From: Croceivirga thetidis
GTDB taxonomy: Bacteria; Bacteroidota; Bacteroidia; Flavobacteriales; Flavobacteriaceae
Direction of reading: 5' to 3'
Length of the DNA: 64,000 nt
Assembly (NCBI RefSeq): GCF_012272815.1
Contig: NZ_JAAWWL010000001.1
Location: 1,551,146-1,615,145 of the forward strand
Position 1 is the first letter of the stretch. Each line of letters begins with the position of its first letter. Below are positions 44,104 through 53,900 of the stretch, one piece after another. The notes beneath the pieces were generated by a model that did not search any database, had not been told where the DNA came from, and worked only from the letters and a program-made list of their open reading frames with translations. The position numbers and the translations under genes were made by a program.

Positions 44104-44483
44104 GCAGTCGCCGCTTTAGAATCGTATTTTATAAAAAGGTTGATCCAAATATTACGAGACAGTCGAATGATTATCGGTAAGAGCACAACCAAGGTTATGA
44201 TAATTGCGATAAAACTATTTTTTAAACTTGTTTCTATAATCAGATAGCAGGTAACAAAAACGGCAATCGCAAAAGCAACCCCTACACCATAACTCACGTA
44301 CATTGCCCCATAAAAGAAAGAAGGTTCAATTTTATATCTGGTATTACAATGTGAACAGCGCTCATGCATTTTAAAAAGCTGTGAAAACAAATAAGGATTC
44401 TTATGAACGTACATACTCTCATTATGGCACTTAGGGCAAGTTCCTGTTAAAATGCTGTAGAGTTTAGAGCCTTTTTTTAACAT
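44100..44483 (-). CDS. DUF983-family membrane protein with zinc-ribbon-like cysteines
   Basis: A 127-residue protein with an N-terminal cytoplasmic part holding C16-P-K-C19 and C43-S-H-C46, a likely zinc ribbon, then two membrane segments (about 58-83 and 90-112). This layout is that of DUF983, a family of unknown function often near respiratory genes, though none are here. It is divergent from the ABC-F gene with 66 bases between, and convergent with the FAD oxidoreductase with a 4-base overlap. Confidence 0.83.
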   Translation of the reverse strand: MLKKGSKLYSILTGTCPKCHNESMYVHKNPYLFSQLFKMHERCSHCNTRYKIEPSFFYGAMYVSYGVGVAFAIAVFVTCYLIIETSLKNSFIAIIITLVVLLPIIIRLSRNIWINLFIKYDSKAATA

Positions 44484-44549
44484 TTGCAGCTATTTTGTAA
44501 TGTAAAATTACAACCTTGAACCTTTTATTTTAGAATTAAGGAATAGATT

Positions 44550-46454
44550 ATGCTGAACGTCCATAACCTTTCTATATCCTTCGGTGGTGAATTCCTATTT
44601 GAAGAAATTTCCTTTCGATTAGGAGGAGGTGATAAAGTTGGTCTGGTAGGAAAAAATGGTGCTGGAAAATCAACGATGTTGAAACTGTTATCTGGTGATA
44701 TACAAGCGGATACCGGCACATTGGCTCTTGAAAAGAACATGAAAATCGGATTCTTGAGGCAAGATATCGACTTCTTTTATGGACGTACAATTCTCGAAGA
44801 GGCCTATCAAGCATTTACTGAACTCAAGGACCTTGAATCCCAATTGGAAAAAATAAACCAACAGCTTGCTGAGCGTACTGATTACGAAAGCGAATCTTAC
44901 ACGCAGTTGATGGTTGATTTAAATGAAATCACCCATCGGTATGAAATTTTGGGAGGATACGACTATCAAGGAGAAACTGAAAAAATTCTTCAAGGCCTTG
45001 GCTTTGACCGACGAGATTTTAATAAGAAAACCGATACTTTTTCTGGTGGTTGGCGCATGCGAATAGAATTGGCTAAGTTGTTATTGGAGAAAAACGACAT
45101 TTTGTTGCTTGATGAGCCAACCAACCATTTGGATATTGAATCCATTATTTGGTTAGAAGAGTTTTTAAGGAATTATGCTGGTGCTGTAGTAATCGTCTCC
45201 CATGACAAAATGTTCTTGGATAATGTTACCAATAGAACGATAGAAATTTCATTGGGTAGAATTTATGATCACCCAAAGCCATATTCAAAATATCTGGTAT
45301 ATCGCGAAGAGATAAGGGTACAACAATTGAATTCCCAAAAAAATCAGCAAAAACAAATTGAACAGACCGAACGATTAATTGAAAAATTCAGGGCAAAAGC
45401 CAGCAAGGCATCAATGGCCCAATCGTTGATTAAAAAATTGGATAAAATCGACCGAATAGCAGTAGATGAGGTTGACAATGCAGTTATGAATGTGCGTTTT
45501 CCAGTTTCGGTAGTTCCAGGAAAGGTGGTGCTTGAGCTAGAAAATGTTTCAAAGAGTTATGGCGAAAAGCAGGTTCTAAACGAAATAGACTTGCTCTTGG
45601 AACGAGGTACAAAAACTGCCTTTGTAGGCCAAAATGGGCAAGGTAAGACTACACTGGCAAAAATAATGGTTGGTGAGCTTGAACATGCCGGGCAATGCAA
45701 ACTAGGTCACAATGTACAAGTAGGGTACTTCGCTCAGAACCAAGCTGACTATTTAGATGGAGAAAAAACGATTTTAGATACCATGATTGATGCTGCCAAT
45801 GAAGCTAACCGAAGTAAGGTCAGGGATATTTTGGGTTCTTTTTTGTTCAGGGGTGAAGATGTTGAGAAGCAGGTTAAGGTGCTTTCGGGAGGGGAACGAA
45901 ATCGTTTGGCATTGGCAAAAATGTTATTGCAGCCATTTAATGTACTTATGATGGATGAGCCAACCAATCATTTGGATATACAGTCAAAAAATGTACTTAA
46001 GGAAGCTTTGAAACATTTTGAAGGAACTTTAGTGCTAGTATCACATGATAGGGATTTCCTTCAAGATTTGACCAATCGAGTTTATGAATTCAGAGAAGGT
46101 AAAATAAAGGAATACCTAGGTGATATCAACTTCTTTCTGGAGCAGAAACAAGCTGATGATTTCAGAACTATCGAAAAGCAAAAGAAGGAGCAAAAGCAAG
46201 TGGTGGTGGATAGCGAAACCAAAATAGACTATGCAGCGCAGAAGAAAATAAAATCTTTAAAAAATAAATTGGGGAGTGTTGAGAAGAAGATAACTGTATT
46301 AGAGAGAGAGATAGCTGAAATGGATCATAACTTGTTAATGAACTATGACGAAACTGTGGCTAACCCTAACTTCTTCGACAGTTACCATGGAAAAAAGAAG
46401 ACTTTAGAAGATTTGATGCAAGATTGGGAGCAAATTTCATCAGAATTGGAATAA
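44550..46454 (+). CDS. ABC-F family ATPase
   Basis: Cytoplasmic twin-ATPase protein that acts on ribosomes, not a transporter (no membrane segments). Two Walker A loops, G-K-N-G-A-G-K-S-T (about 36-44) and G-Q-N-G-Q-G-K-T-T (about 360-368); two signature motifs, F-S-G-G-W-R-M-R and L-S-G-G-E-R-N-R; Walker B D-E-P-T-N-H-L-D twice. Between them lies the ABC_tran_Xtn linker (about 235-300), and a C-terminal coiled coil (about 555-634). Length 634 suits the Uup/YheS-like group. Exact subfamily and substrate state cannot be fixed. Confidence 0.93.
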   Translation: MLNVHNLSISFGGEFLFEEISFRLGGGDKVGLVGKNGAGKSTMLKLLSGDIQADTGTLALEKNMKIGFLRQDIDFFYGRTILEEAYQAFTELKDLESQLEKINQQLAERTDYESESYTQLMVDLNEITHRYEILGGYDYQGETEKILQGLGFDRRDFNKKTDTFSGGWRMRIELAKLLLEKNDILLLDEPTNHLDIESIIWLEEFLRNYAGAVVIVSHDKMFLDNVTNRTIEISLGRIYDHPKPYSKYLVYREEIRVQQLNSQKNQQKQIEQTERLIEKFRAKASKASMAQSLIKKLDKIDRIAVDEVDNAVMNVRFPVSVVPGKVVLELENVSKSYGEKQVLNEIDLLLERGTKTAFVGQNGQGKTTLAKIMVGELEHAGQCKLGHNVQVGYFAQNQADYLDGEKTILDTMIDAANEANRSKVRDILGSFLFRGEDVEKQVKVLSGGERNRLALAKMLLQPFNVLMMDEPTNHLDIQSKNVLKEALKHFEGTLVLVSHDRDFLQDLTNRVYEFREGKIKEYLGDINFFLEQKQADDFRTIEKQKKEQKQVVVDSETKIDYAAQKKIKSLKNKLGSVEKKITVLEREIAEMDHNLLMNYDETVANPNFFDSYHGKKKTLEDLMQDWEQISSELE

Positions 46455-46539
46455 AGTAAGAATTTTCACACATACAACAATTATCACTTCACCACGGCTT
46501 TATTTCCATACACAACAATTCTGAAAATTAAGACTGAGC

Positions 46540-46547
46540 TAATTTTG
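46540..46547 (+). promoter_or_regulatory. Possible promoter -7 box for the LRR gene
   Basis: TAATTTTG, exact TAnnTTTG, 52 bases before the ATG of the leucine-rich-repeat gene. No TTG at standard spacing. Confidence 0.3.
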
Positions 46548-46599
46548 CCATGTAACTTCATTCTTTTTAATTTGTAAGAGTATTCTTATAAATACTATT

Positions 46600-47505
46600 A
46601 TGTTTTCATCATTAAAAACAATAACAACAGTTCTTCTATCAGGGTTTATGATGACCGTTCAAATCATCAATGCCAAATCGATTATCGATGAGGAGCGAGA
46701 TGCGCTTGTTGACTTTTATGAGAACACAAACGGTGATAATTGGACCAATAGTTGGGATTTAAATAAACCGATTTCCAGTTGGAAAGGAGTTACCATTGTT
46801 GACGGTCACGTTGTGAAACTTGATCTTTTCAATAATAATCTCTCAGGGTCCATTCCTGCCAGTATTGGAAAATTATCACAGTTAATGCACCTGAATCTTG
46901 CCTTTAATAATATAACAGGGGTAATCCCGACAGATCTGGTGAACTTAGAAAAGTTAAAGGTGCTAAAGTTGGAAATGAACCGACTTAAAGGTTCTTTACC
47001 TGAAAACATGGGTAAGCTCAGTCAATTGGAAGAATTCTCCATATTCAATAACCTCATTTCTGGACCTATTCCAGAAAGTTTAGGAAGGATAAGAACCCTC
47101 AGGCTTTTAAATCTATCCAGTAATAATTTAAGTGGTATCATTCCTGAGTCTTTTGGCAACCTCAAAAAATTGGAAAGCCTTGGTCTTTTTGACAATGGTC
47201 TTGAAGGGGCAATTCCATCTCAAATGGGACAAATGGTACAGTTGAGGGAATTGGTCATGGCCAACAATAGATTAGGCGGTGATGTACCCCAAGAGTTTGC
47301 CCAGTTGACAAAACTTGAGGTATTTCAAATACAAAATAACCGTTTTGAAGGGTATACAGGCCTTGAAGCCATGAACAAAAATCAGTTTTTGGTTTTTGAT
47401 ACCGATGATTCAAAATCCAATAGCAGTTTTAAAGAAATTAATCTTCAAAAATTGAACAGTCGTTATGCCGACACCAAATTTGAAGATGTAGACGATAATG
47501 AGTAG
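46600..47505 (+). CDS. Secreted plant-type leucine-rich-repeat protein
   Basis: A 301-residue protein with a signal peptide (about 1-25). The mature N-terminus has the cap seen in plant receptor-like proteins: E-R-D-A-L-V-D-F-Y, then N-W-T-N and W-K-G-V. Eight or so LRR units of 24 residues follow (about 68-255) with the plant-specific consensus L-x-L-x-x-N-x-L-x-G-x-I-P. No type IX sorting domain, lipobox or membrane anchor is visible; the acidic tail (D-V-D-D-N-E) ends the protein. It is a single-gene unit with a strong terminator. Likely a binding or adhesion protein outside the cell. Confidence 0.9.
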   Translation: MFSSLKTITTVLLSGFMMTVQIINAKSIIDEERDALVDFYENTNGDNWTNSWDLNKPISSWKGVTIVDGHVVKLDLFNNNLSGSIPASIGKLSQLMHLNLAFNNITGVIPTDLVNLEKLKVLKLEMNRLKGSLPENMGKLSQLEEFSIFNNLISGPIPESLGRIRTLRLLNLSSNNLSGIIPESFGNLKKLESLGLFDNGLEGAIPSQMGQMVQLRELVMANNRLGGDVPQEFAQLTKLEVFQIQNNRFEGYTGLEAMNKNQFLVFDTDDSKSNSSFKEINLQKLNSRYADTKFEDVDDNE

Positions 47506-47532
47506 TTAGTTATACTTTAGTTTGTTTGGTTT

Positions 47533-47561
47533 GGGGACGCAGGGATGCGTCCCCTTTTTTT
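47533..47561 (+). terminator. Terminator after the LRR gene
   Basis: GGGGACGCA (47533-47541), loop GGGA, TGCGTCCCC (47546-47554), followed by seven T. Strong intrinsic terminator 28 bases after the stop. Confidence 0.9.
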
Positions 47562-47666
47562 GGTTTTGATTGGCCTTCGGTGTTGTTGACCCCTTTCAAT
47601 TTGATGTTGCCCCGATTTCATTCCACTTTTATGAAATTTTTAACCCCTATCAGCCTGTATTAGAAA

Positions 47667-47674
47667 TAGTTTTG
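47667..47674 (+). promoter_or_regulatory. Possible promoter -7 box for the RND efflux operon
   Basis: TAGTTTTG, exact TAnnTTTG, 31 bases before the ATG of the membrane-fusion-protein gene. No TTG at standard spacing and no repressor gene adjacent. Confidence 0.3.
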
Positions 47675-47705
47675 GGGCCTAATAATTTTCCAACCAATCC
47701 GTTTC

Positions 47706-48842
47706 ATGGATTCTAGAAAGATAATTTTTGCCGTCCTAGGCCTTTTAATAATTGTTGGTTCCTTTTTCGGGGCAAAAGCCATAGTAGCTAGTAAAAAAGA
47801 CCAAAGGCCAAAACCCAAGCGTGTTGTTAAAACCGTTTTTGTGGATACTGTTCAAAACGGTACCGTAGATATCATTGTTCCTGCCAACGGTAATTTGGTT
47901 GCCAAACGCCGAGTTGAACTCTTTGCTGAGGTTCAAGGTGTTTTCAAGCAGGGTAGTAAACTCTTTAAAACCGGTCAAGAATACCGGAAAGGACAGACGC
48001 TTATTAGAATAGATGCATCTGAATACTATGCCAATGTACAATCCGCGAAAAGCAACCTTTACAATCAGGTGACAGCCGTAATGCCAGACTTGCGCTTAGA
48101 TTATCCAGAGGTATTTCCGAAATGGCAAGCCTATTTAAGTGGTTTTGATTTGGAAAAAACCACCCCGGCTTTACCAAAATTTGATTCTGAAAAAGAAAAA
48201 TTCTTCATATCAGGTCGTGGAATTTTAACAACCTATTATAACGTCAAAAACCTAGAACAACGCCTCTCAAAATATTCGATAATCGCTCCTTTTAATGGCG
48301 TGCTTGCCGATGCTTTGGTTACCGAAGGCACATTGGTTCGAGCTGGTCAAAAATTAGGGGAGTTCATAAATACGGGCACTTATGAACTGGAAGTTTCGGT
48401 TACAAAGACTTACGGTGATTACCTAACTGTTGGTAAAGAGGTCAAATTGCATAATCTAGAGAAGACCAAAACCTACAAAGGCAAGGTAACCCGAGTCAAT
48501 GGCCGGGTCGACCAGGCTACCCAAACCATTACTACCTTTATTGAAGTAGCTGGGGATGACTTGCGTGAAGGACAATATCTTGAAGCGGCCCTTGATGCTA
48601 AACAAGAGCAAAATGCCTACGAGATAGACCGATCTCTTTTATTGGAAAACAACCAAATCTATGTTGTTCGAGATTCTGTACTTGATGTTTTGAATGTACG
48701 CCCGGTTTATTTTTCAGATAAGACCGTTGTGCTTAAAGATGTACCAAATGACGAAACAGTAATCTCAAAACCAGTTGCTGGGGCCTACCCTGGTATGTTG
48801 GTAAAGGTTTATCAAGGCGATTCAAACGAAACAGCAAAATGA
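47706..48842 (+). CDS. RND efflux periplasmic adaptor (membrane fusion protein)
   Basis: Links the inner-membrane pump to the outer-membrane channel. One N-terminal hydrophobic segment (about 5-24), then the biotinyl-lipoyl-like halves (V-P-A-N-G-N-L ... and S-I-I-A-P-F-N-G-V-L), a short alpha-hairpin (about 105-185) and beta-barrel and membrane-proximal domains. Length 378 is normal. The stop overlaps the pump gene's start (ATGA), so the three efflux genes are translationally coupled. Substrates are unknown. Confidence 0.93.
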   Translation: MDSRKIIFAVLGLLIIVGSFFGAKAIVASKKDQRPKPKRVVKTVFVDTVQNGTVDIIVPANGNLVAKRRVELFAEVQGVFKQGSKLFKTGQEYRKGQTLIRIDASEYYANVQSAKSNLYNQVTAVMPDLRLDYPEVFPKWQAYLSGFDLEKTTPALPKFDSEKEKFFISGRGILTTYYNVKNLEQRLSKYSIIAPFNGVLADALVTEGTLVRAGQKLGEFINTGTYELEVSVTKTYGDYLTVGKEVKLHNLEKTKTYKGKVTRVNGRVDQATQTITTFIEVAGDDLREGQYLEAALDAKQEQNAYEIDRSLLLENNQIYVVRDSVLDVLNVRPVYFSDKTVVLKDVPNDETVISKPVAGAYPGMLVKVYQGDSNETAK

Positions 48843-51800
48843 GAAAGGTAATATCTTACTTTATAAAATACCATGTTGCTGTTAATGTAATCATTATAGC
48901 CTTCATAATATTTGGAATTGTTGGTGCCAAATCTCTAAAATCATCGTTTTTTCCGCTCACTGATTCAAAAAACGTTTCCATAACTATTACCTATCCTGGA
49001 GCATCACCCCAAGAAATTGAAGAGGGTGTTGTGCTGAAAATTGAGGACAACCTTAAAGGATTACAAGGGGTGGAACGGGTTACTTCCACGTCGCGTGAAA
49101 ATAGTGGCAGTATAAATGTTGAAATTGAAAAGGGGCGTGATATAGATTTCATGCTGCTAGAGGTTAAAAATGCGGTAGACCGGGTACCTACCTTTCCTAC
49201 GGGCATGGAGCCTTTAGTTGTTTCGAAACTTGAGGCGGTCAGACAGACGATAACTTTTGCAATTAGTGGAGAGTCGATTTCGCTAGCTACCTTAAAACAG
49301 ATAGGTAGGCAAATAGAGAATGATTTGCGGGCCATTCCCGGTATTTCACAAATCGCAATATCTGGATATCCAGAAGAAGAAATTGAAATCGCCGTTAATG
49401 AGAATAACCTTTTGGCTTATGGAATTTCGTTTCAAGAGGTATCCAACGCCGTTGCTAACGCCAATATTTTGGTAACTGGTGGGAATATAAAAACGAGTGC
49501 GGAGGAGTATTTAATTCGTGCGAACAACCGCTCTTATTACGGTGATGAATTGTCCAATCTCGTGGTCCGTGCCGATGCATCAGGAAGAACCGTAAGGTTG
49601 AAAGACGTTGCTGAAATACGTGATCGGTTTTCTGAAACACCAAATGCCTCCTATTACAATGGTGATCTTTCAGTCAATGTGACCATAACCAGCACCAATA
49701 CCGAAGATTTAATTGGGTCGGCGGAAAATGTAAAAGCGTACATTGAAGAGTTCAACCAGAAAAACAATAACGTTCAATTGAACGTGGTTAGTGATTTATC
49801 TACCACACTAACACAACGAACACAGCTCTTAACTGAGAATGCCGTAATGGGAATGATTTTGGTTCTCATCTTTCTCAGTCTCTTTTTGAACACAAGATTG
49901 GCATTCTGGGTTGCATTTGGACTTCCCATCGCATTTTTGGGAATGTTTGTTTTTGCCCCAATGTTAAATGTGACCATCAACGTTCTCTCTCTCTTTGGAA
50001 TGATTATCGTTATAGGGATTTTAGTGGATGATGGTATCGTAATAGCCGAAAACATTTATCAACATTACGAAAAGGGAAAGACACCCATACAAGCTGCGAT
50101 TGATGGAACTATGGAAGTTATTCCACCAATCGTCTCTGCCATTATCACTACAATTTTAGCGTTTTCAATCTTTTTGTTCCTTGATGGTCGAATTGGCGAT
50201 TTCTTCGGAGAGGTATCGGTCATCGTGATTTTAACGTTAGTGGTTTCTTTGGTAGAAGCCTTGATTATCCTTCCAGCCCACTTGGCGCATTCAAAAGCGT
50301 TACGGGCTCAAAAAGAAGGACCAAAAACCGGATTGGCCCGTGTATTTTCAAAGCTACGGGTCATTAATGAAATGGGTGACAAAGCTATGGGCTGGATGCG
50401 TGATAGAATCTATAGCCCGGCTTTGCGGTTTACGATGCGCTATAAAGTTTTGGCATTTTCGTTTTTCATCCTAGCGCTATTTCTAACGTTTGGATCAATC
50501 GGAGGTGGTATCATTAGAACTGCGTTCTTTCCTCGAATTGCAAGTGACCGTGTAGCTATAGAATTGCAAATGCCGAACGGTACGAATGAAGCCGTAACAG
50601 ACTCTATCATTTCATTGATTCAAGACAAAGCCCAAATCGTAAATGAAGAACTGACCGAAAAGTATCTCAAAGGAACTGATAAGGTGCTCTTTGAAAATAT
50701 GTTGAAAAACGTTGGTCCTGGTTCTTCTTCAGCAGCATTGATCATTAATTTGTTGCCCGGTGAAGAACGGCCAGACGAAATCAGGTCAGATATGGTTACC
50801 AATCGTCTTCGCGAATTGGTGGGGCCGGTATTCGGGGTTGAGAGCTTAATTTATGGCTCCGGCGGAAATTTTGGTGGTGACCCTGTCTCTGTATCACTAT
50901 TAGGCAATAATATTACCGAATTAAAGGCGGCCAAAGATGAGTTGAAAACAAGTTTGGTCAACAATGATTTACTCAAAGATGTTGCGGATAATGACCCAGC
51001 GGGTATAAAGGAGATAAAGCTAGAACTAAAGGAAAACGCTTATTTGCTAGGGCTCAATTTGAGAACCGTGATGAATCAGGTTCGATCAGGATTCTTTGGT
51101 GTTCAGGCACAACGATTTCAAAGAGGTCAAGATGAAATACGAGTTTGGGTTCGGTATGATCGTCTAAATCGATCATCAATTAATGATTTGGATGAAATGC
51201 GAATCGCTACACCTGACGGTTCTAGAGTTCCCCTTAAAGAAATTGCGAGCTATACCATTGAACGTGGTGATGTTGCGATTAACCACTTGGATGGTCAACG
51301 GGAAATTCAGATTACAGCAGATTTAAAAGACCCAGATAATACCAGTGCACCAGATATCATGACTTGGATTAGGGAAGATATCATGCCTGAAATCCAATCA
51401 AAATATCCAACCATTACGGCATCATATGAAGGTCAGAATAGGGAACGATTGAAATTGATGAACTCTTTGAATTTTGTTGGATTGACCGTGCTGTTTTTGA
51501 TTTATGTTACCATAGCATTTACCTTCAGGAGCTTTAGCCAACCTTTAATGTTACTGCTTTTGGTTCCATTTAGCTTAACGGCCGTTTCTTGGGGGCATTG
51601 GATTCATGGTTTCCCAATAAACATTCTTTCGATGCTTGGCATCATTGCACTTATTGGAATCATGGTGAATGATGGCCTAGTCTTAATCGGAAAATTCAAC
51701 AGTAACCTTAGAGAGGGTATGAGTTTTGATAATGCCTTGTATGAAGCAGGTCGCTCTAGGTTTAGGGCCATATTCTTGACTTCGGTAACCACCATTGCCG

Positions 51801-52129
51801 GATTGGCGCCTCTACTATTGGAAAAGAGCCGACAAGCACAATTTTTAAAACCGATGGCTATTTCAATTGCTTATGGTATAGGATTTGCCACCATATTGAC
51901 ACTTTTAATGTTACCATTGTTCCTTTCGTTTAGTAATAAGGCCAAGGTATTCTTTAAGTGGCTTGGCACAGGAGACCCAACGACCAAAGAAGAAGTTGAA
52001 CGGGCCATAAAAGAGTTACATGAAGAAGAATTCATGGGTGGCCACATGGAATCAAAAAATTTAAACGGCCATTCCAACGGCCAAGAAGTTCAAATAGAAT
52101 CTGAGAATTTAGAAGACAATCTCGTATGA
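48839..52129 (+). CDS. RND-family efflux pump, inner-membrane permease
   Basis: Proton-driven exporter of 1096 residues with the typical duplicated plan: membrane helix, large periplasmic loop, six helices, repeated twice. Motifs include F-F-P-L-T-D near the first loop, Y-P-G-A-S-P-Q-E-I-E-E-G, and G-I-L-V-D-D-G-I-V-I-A-E-N in helix 4 with the proton-relay aspartates. The C-terminal 70 residues form an extra polar tail (about 1030-1096). ATGA overlaps at both ends tie it to adaptor and channel genes. Drug or metabolite export is inferred; HME metal type is not obvious. Confidence 0.95.
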   Translation: MRKVISYFIKYHVAVNVIIIAFIIFGIVGAKSLKSSFFPLTDSKNVSITITYPGASPQEIEEGVVLKIEDNLKGLQGVERVTSTSRENSGSINVEIEKGRDIDFMLLEVKNAVDRVPTFPTGMEPLVVSKLEAVRQTITFAISGESISLATLKQIGRQIENDLRAIPGISQIAISGYPEEEIEIAVNENNLLAYGISFQEVSNAVANANILVTGGNIKTSAEEYLIRANNRSYYGDELSNLVVRADASGRTVRLKDVAEIRDRFSETPNASYYNGDLSVNVTITSTNTEDLIGSAENVKAYIEEFNQKNNNVQLNVVSDLSTTLTQRTQLLTENAVMGMILVLIFLSLFLNTRLAFWVAFGLPIAFLGMFVFAPMLNVTINVLSLFGMIIVIGILVDDGIVIAENIYQHYEKGKTPIQAAIDGTMEVIPPIVSAIITTILAFSIFLFLDGRIGDFFGEVSVIVILTLVVSLVEALIILPAHLAHSKALRAQKEGPKTGLARVFSKLRVINEMGDKAMGWMRDRIYSPALRFTMRYKVLAFSFFILALFLTFGSIGGGIIRTAFFPRIASDRVAIELQMPNGTNEAVTDSIISLIQDKAQIVNEELTEKYLKGTDKVLFENMLKNVGPGSSSAALIINLLPGEERPDEIRSDMVTNRLRELVGPVFGVESLIYGSGGNFGGDPVSVSLLGNNITELKAAKDELKTSLVNNDLLKDVADNDPAGIKEIKLELKENAYLLGLNLRTVMNQVRSGFFGVQAQRFQRGQDEIRVWVRYDRLNRSSINDLDEMRIATPDGSRVPLKEIASYTIERGDVAINHLDGQREIQITADLKDPDNTSAPDIMTWIREDIMPEIQSKYPTITASYEGQNRERLKLMNSLNFVGLTVLFLIYVTIAFTFRSFSQPLMLLLLVPFSLTAVSWGHWIHGFPINILSMLGIIALIGIMVNDGLVLIGKFNSNLREGMSFDNALYEAGRSRFRAIFLTSVTTIAGLAPLLLEKSRQAQFLKPMAISIAYGIGFATILTLLMLPLFLSFSNKAKVFFKWLGTGDPTTKEEVERAIKELHEEEFMGGHMESKNLNGHSNGQEVQIESENLEDNLV

Positions 52130-53511
52130 GAGTATTATTCCTATTCGTTTCCCTAATATTTATTCAAAACCTTATAGCCCAAGATAATCTGCTATCTAAG
52201 CAAGAGGCAATAGATAAGGTTCTACAGAATAATTTCGGCGTTAAGATTGCTCAGAATAATGTTGCAATTGCTGAAAACAACAAGAGTTTGTTGAATTCAA
52301 ACTTCTTACCTTCCATTACCGGTTCTGCTGGTGCTAATTACCAAAGGGATGATTCTACATTTGAGTTTCCTGGGCAATTTCTTTTTGACCAAGAAACAGG
52401 TGAAGTATTGCTTGATGATGCTGGAAACCCGGTTCCAAGACCTGATACCAACCTCTACAAAGCAGAAGCACAACGTTACAATGCCCGTGTAACGGTAGAT
52501 TATTTACTATTTGATGGCTTAGGTAGAATTTTTGATTTGAAACGCCTAAAAGAAGAATACAATTTAAGTGAGCTACAGGCACGTGAAACAGTAGAGACTT
52601 CAATAGTGCAATTATTTTCAATTTACTACGAAGTAGCTCGAATTTCTGAAAATATTGATGTTTTGGCAGAAACCTATGCCAATACCCAAGAAAGACTTGA
52701 TCGCGCTGAATACGCTTTTGAATACGGGCAGAACAACAAGTTAGATGTTTTGAATGCAGAGGTAGATCTGGTAAACGACAGTATAAGTTTGATGACCGAA
52801 CGCCAATTGATAAAAAATACCCTACGCGATTTAAATGTGGTGATGAATACCGATTTAGAATCAACCTTTAAGGTTGATACTACTGTTGTATTCATAGACC
52901 CAATTGACTTGGACACCTTCTTTAAAGATGCTGAAGAAAATAATGTTAGCCTGCTTCAGGCGAAGACCAATATGTCAATTAATGATTACACCCTAAAATC
53001 AGCAAAATCAGTATTTCTGCCAACAGTGGGTTTAAGTGGGTTTTATGGCTGGAATTTAAATCAAAATGCCCCAGGGGCATTCTTTCCTGGTGTTAACGTG
53101 AACAATACCCGAAATTTTGGTCTTGGAGCGACACTTACTTGGAATATTTTTGATGGTGGTCGTGGAATTACCCAAGTCAAGAATGCAAAAATTTTGTTGG
53201 ATAGTCAAGACCTGGCGCAACAACAACTCTTGCAGCAAGTACGCCGAGACATCTCAAATGCAAGGGGAAACTATGAAAATAGCCTTAGGGTCTACCGGTT
53301 GCAAGAACAAAATGTTATTACAGCTTCGGACAATTTTGAACGTTCAAACGAACGATACAAATTGGGTCAAATTACCTCTGTTGAATTGCGCCAGGCACAG
53401 ATAAATCTTTTAAATGCCGAGACTAGTAAAAATCAGGCCAAGTATACCGCGAAGTTGGCCGAACTTCAATATTTACAGCAGGTAGGTCAATTACTAAATG
53501 TGCCGTTCTAA
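52126..53511 (+). CDS. TolC-family outer-membrane efflux channel
   Basis: A 461-residue outer-membrane protein with signal peptide (about 1-18, ending L-I-A-Q). Two internally related OEP halves of long helices are visible (about 25-230 and 245-455), including A-E-Y-A-F-E-Y-G-Q-N-N-K-L-D-V-L-N-A-E-V-D and its counterpart Y-K-L-G-Q-I-T-S-V-E-L-R-Q-A-Q. It overlaps the pump gene by ATGA and precedes a small cysteine protein by 3 bases. Confidence 0.94.
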   Translation: MRVLFLFVSLIFIQNLIAQDNLLSKQEAIDKVLQNNFGVKIAQNNVAIAENNKSLLNSNFLPSITGSAGANYQRDDSTFEFPGQFLFDQETGEVLLDDAGNPVPRPDTNLYKAEAQRYNARVTVDYLLFDGLGRIFDLKRLKEEYNLSELQARETVETSIVQLFSIYYEVARISENIDVLAETYANTQERLDRAEYAFEYGQNNKLDVLNAEVDLVNDSISLMTERQLIKNTLRDLNVVMNTDLESTFKVDTTVVFIDPIDLDTFFKDAEENNVSLLQAKTNMSINDYTLKSAKSVFLPTVGLSGFYGWNLNQNAPGAFFPGVNVNNTRNFGLGATLTWNIFDGGRGITQVKNAKILLDSQDLAQQQLLQQVRRDISNARGNYENSLRVYRLQEQNVITASDNFERSNERYKLGQITSVELRQAQINLLNAETSKNQAKYTAKLAELQYLQQVGQLLNVPF

Positions 53512-53514
53512 AAA

Positions 53515-53697
53515 ATGCTAGAGCACTTTTTTCAATGTCCTTATTGTTGGGAAGAAATTTCCATGCTTTTAGATACTTCGGTATCCAGCCAGATTTATGT
53601 TGAGGATTGTGAAGTGTGTTGTAATCCGATTGAAGTAAACGCACAATTTTCCAATCAAGAATTAATGGGTTTTGAAGTTGGTGAATTAGGACAGTAA
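53515..53697 (+). CDS. CPXCG-motif small cysteine-rich protein
   Basis: A 60-residue cytoplasmic protein with two cysteine knuckles: C8-P-Y-C11 and C32-E-V-C35-C36 in the context Y-V-E-D-C-E-V-C-C-N-P-I. This matches the CPXCG family of small zinc-ribbon-like proteins, function unknown. It begins 3 bases after the TolC-type gene, so it is probably the fourth gene of the efflux transcript. The following 203 bases hold no convincing gene. Confidence 0.82.
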   Translation: MLEHFFQCPYCWEEISMLLDTSVSSQIYVEDCEVCCNPIEVNAQFSNQELMGFEVGELGQ

Positions 53698-53900
53698 GTT
53701 GAATTATTGCATTCGGGTATATTTAAACTTGTTCATTCTCTTTTTCAATCTTACCTAATAGTGCAACTCAAATGCAACTTCGTCCGATTACCTTCCAAAA
53801 AACTTAATAAAATTTCCACAAATTCTAATGGTGTCATGCGAGAACAAATTTTATTTTGTGATGTCATGGCCAAGGTTAGAATTTATTAATCAAGAAAATT

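Noticed and set aside
53707-53889. 60-residue open frame between the CPXCG gene and the nitronate monooxygenase-like gene
   Set aside because: Composition is random-looking, no ribosome-binding context, no recognisable motif; the region is better read as a 203-base intergenic stretch.
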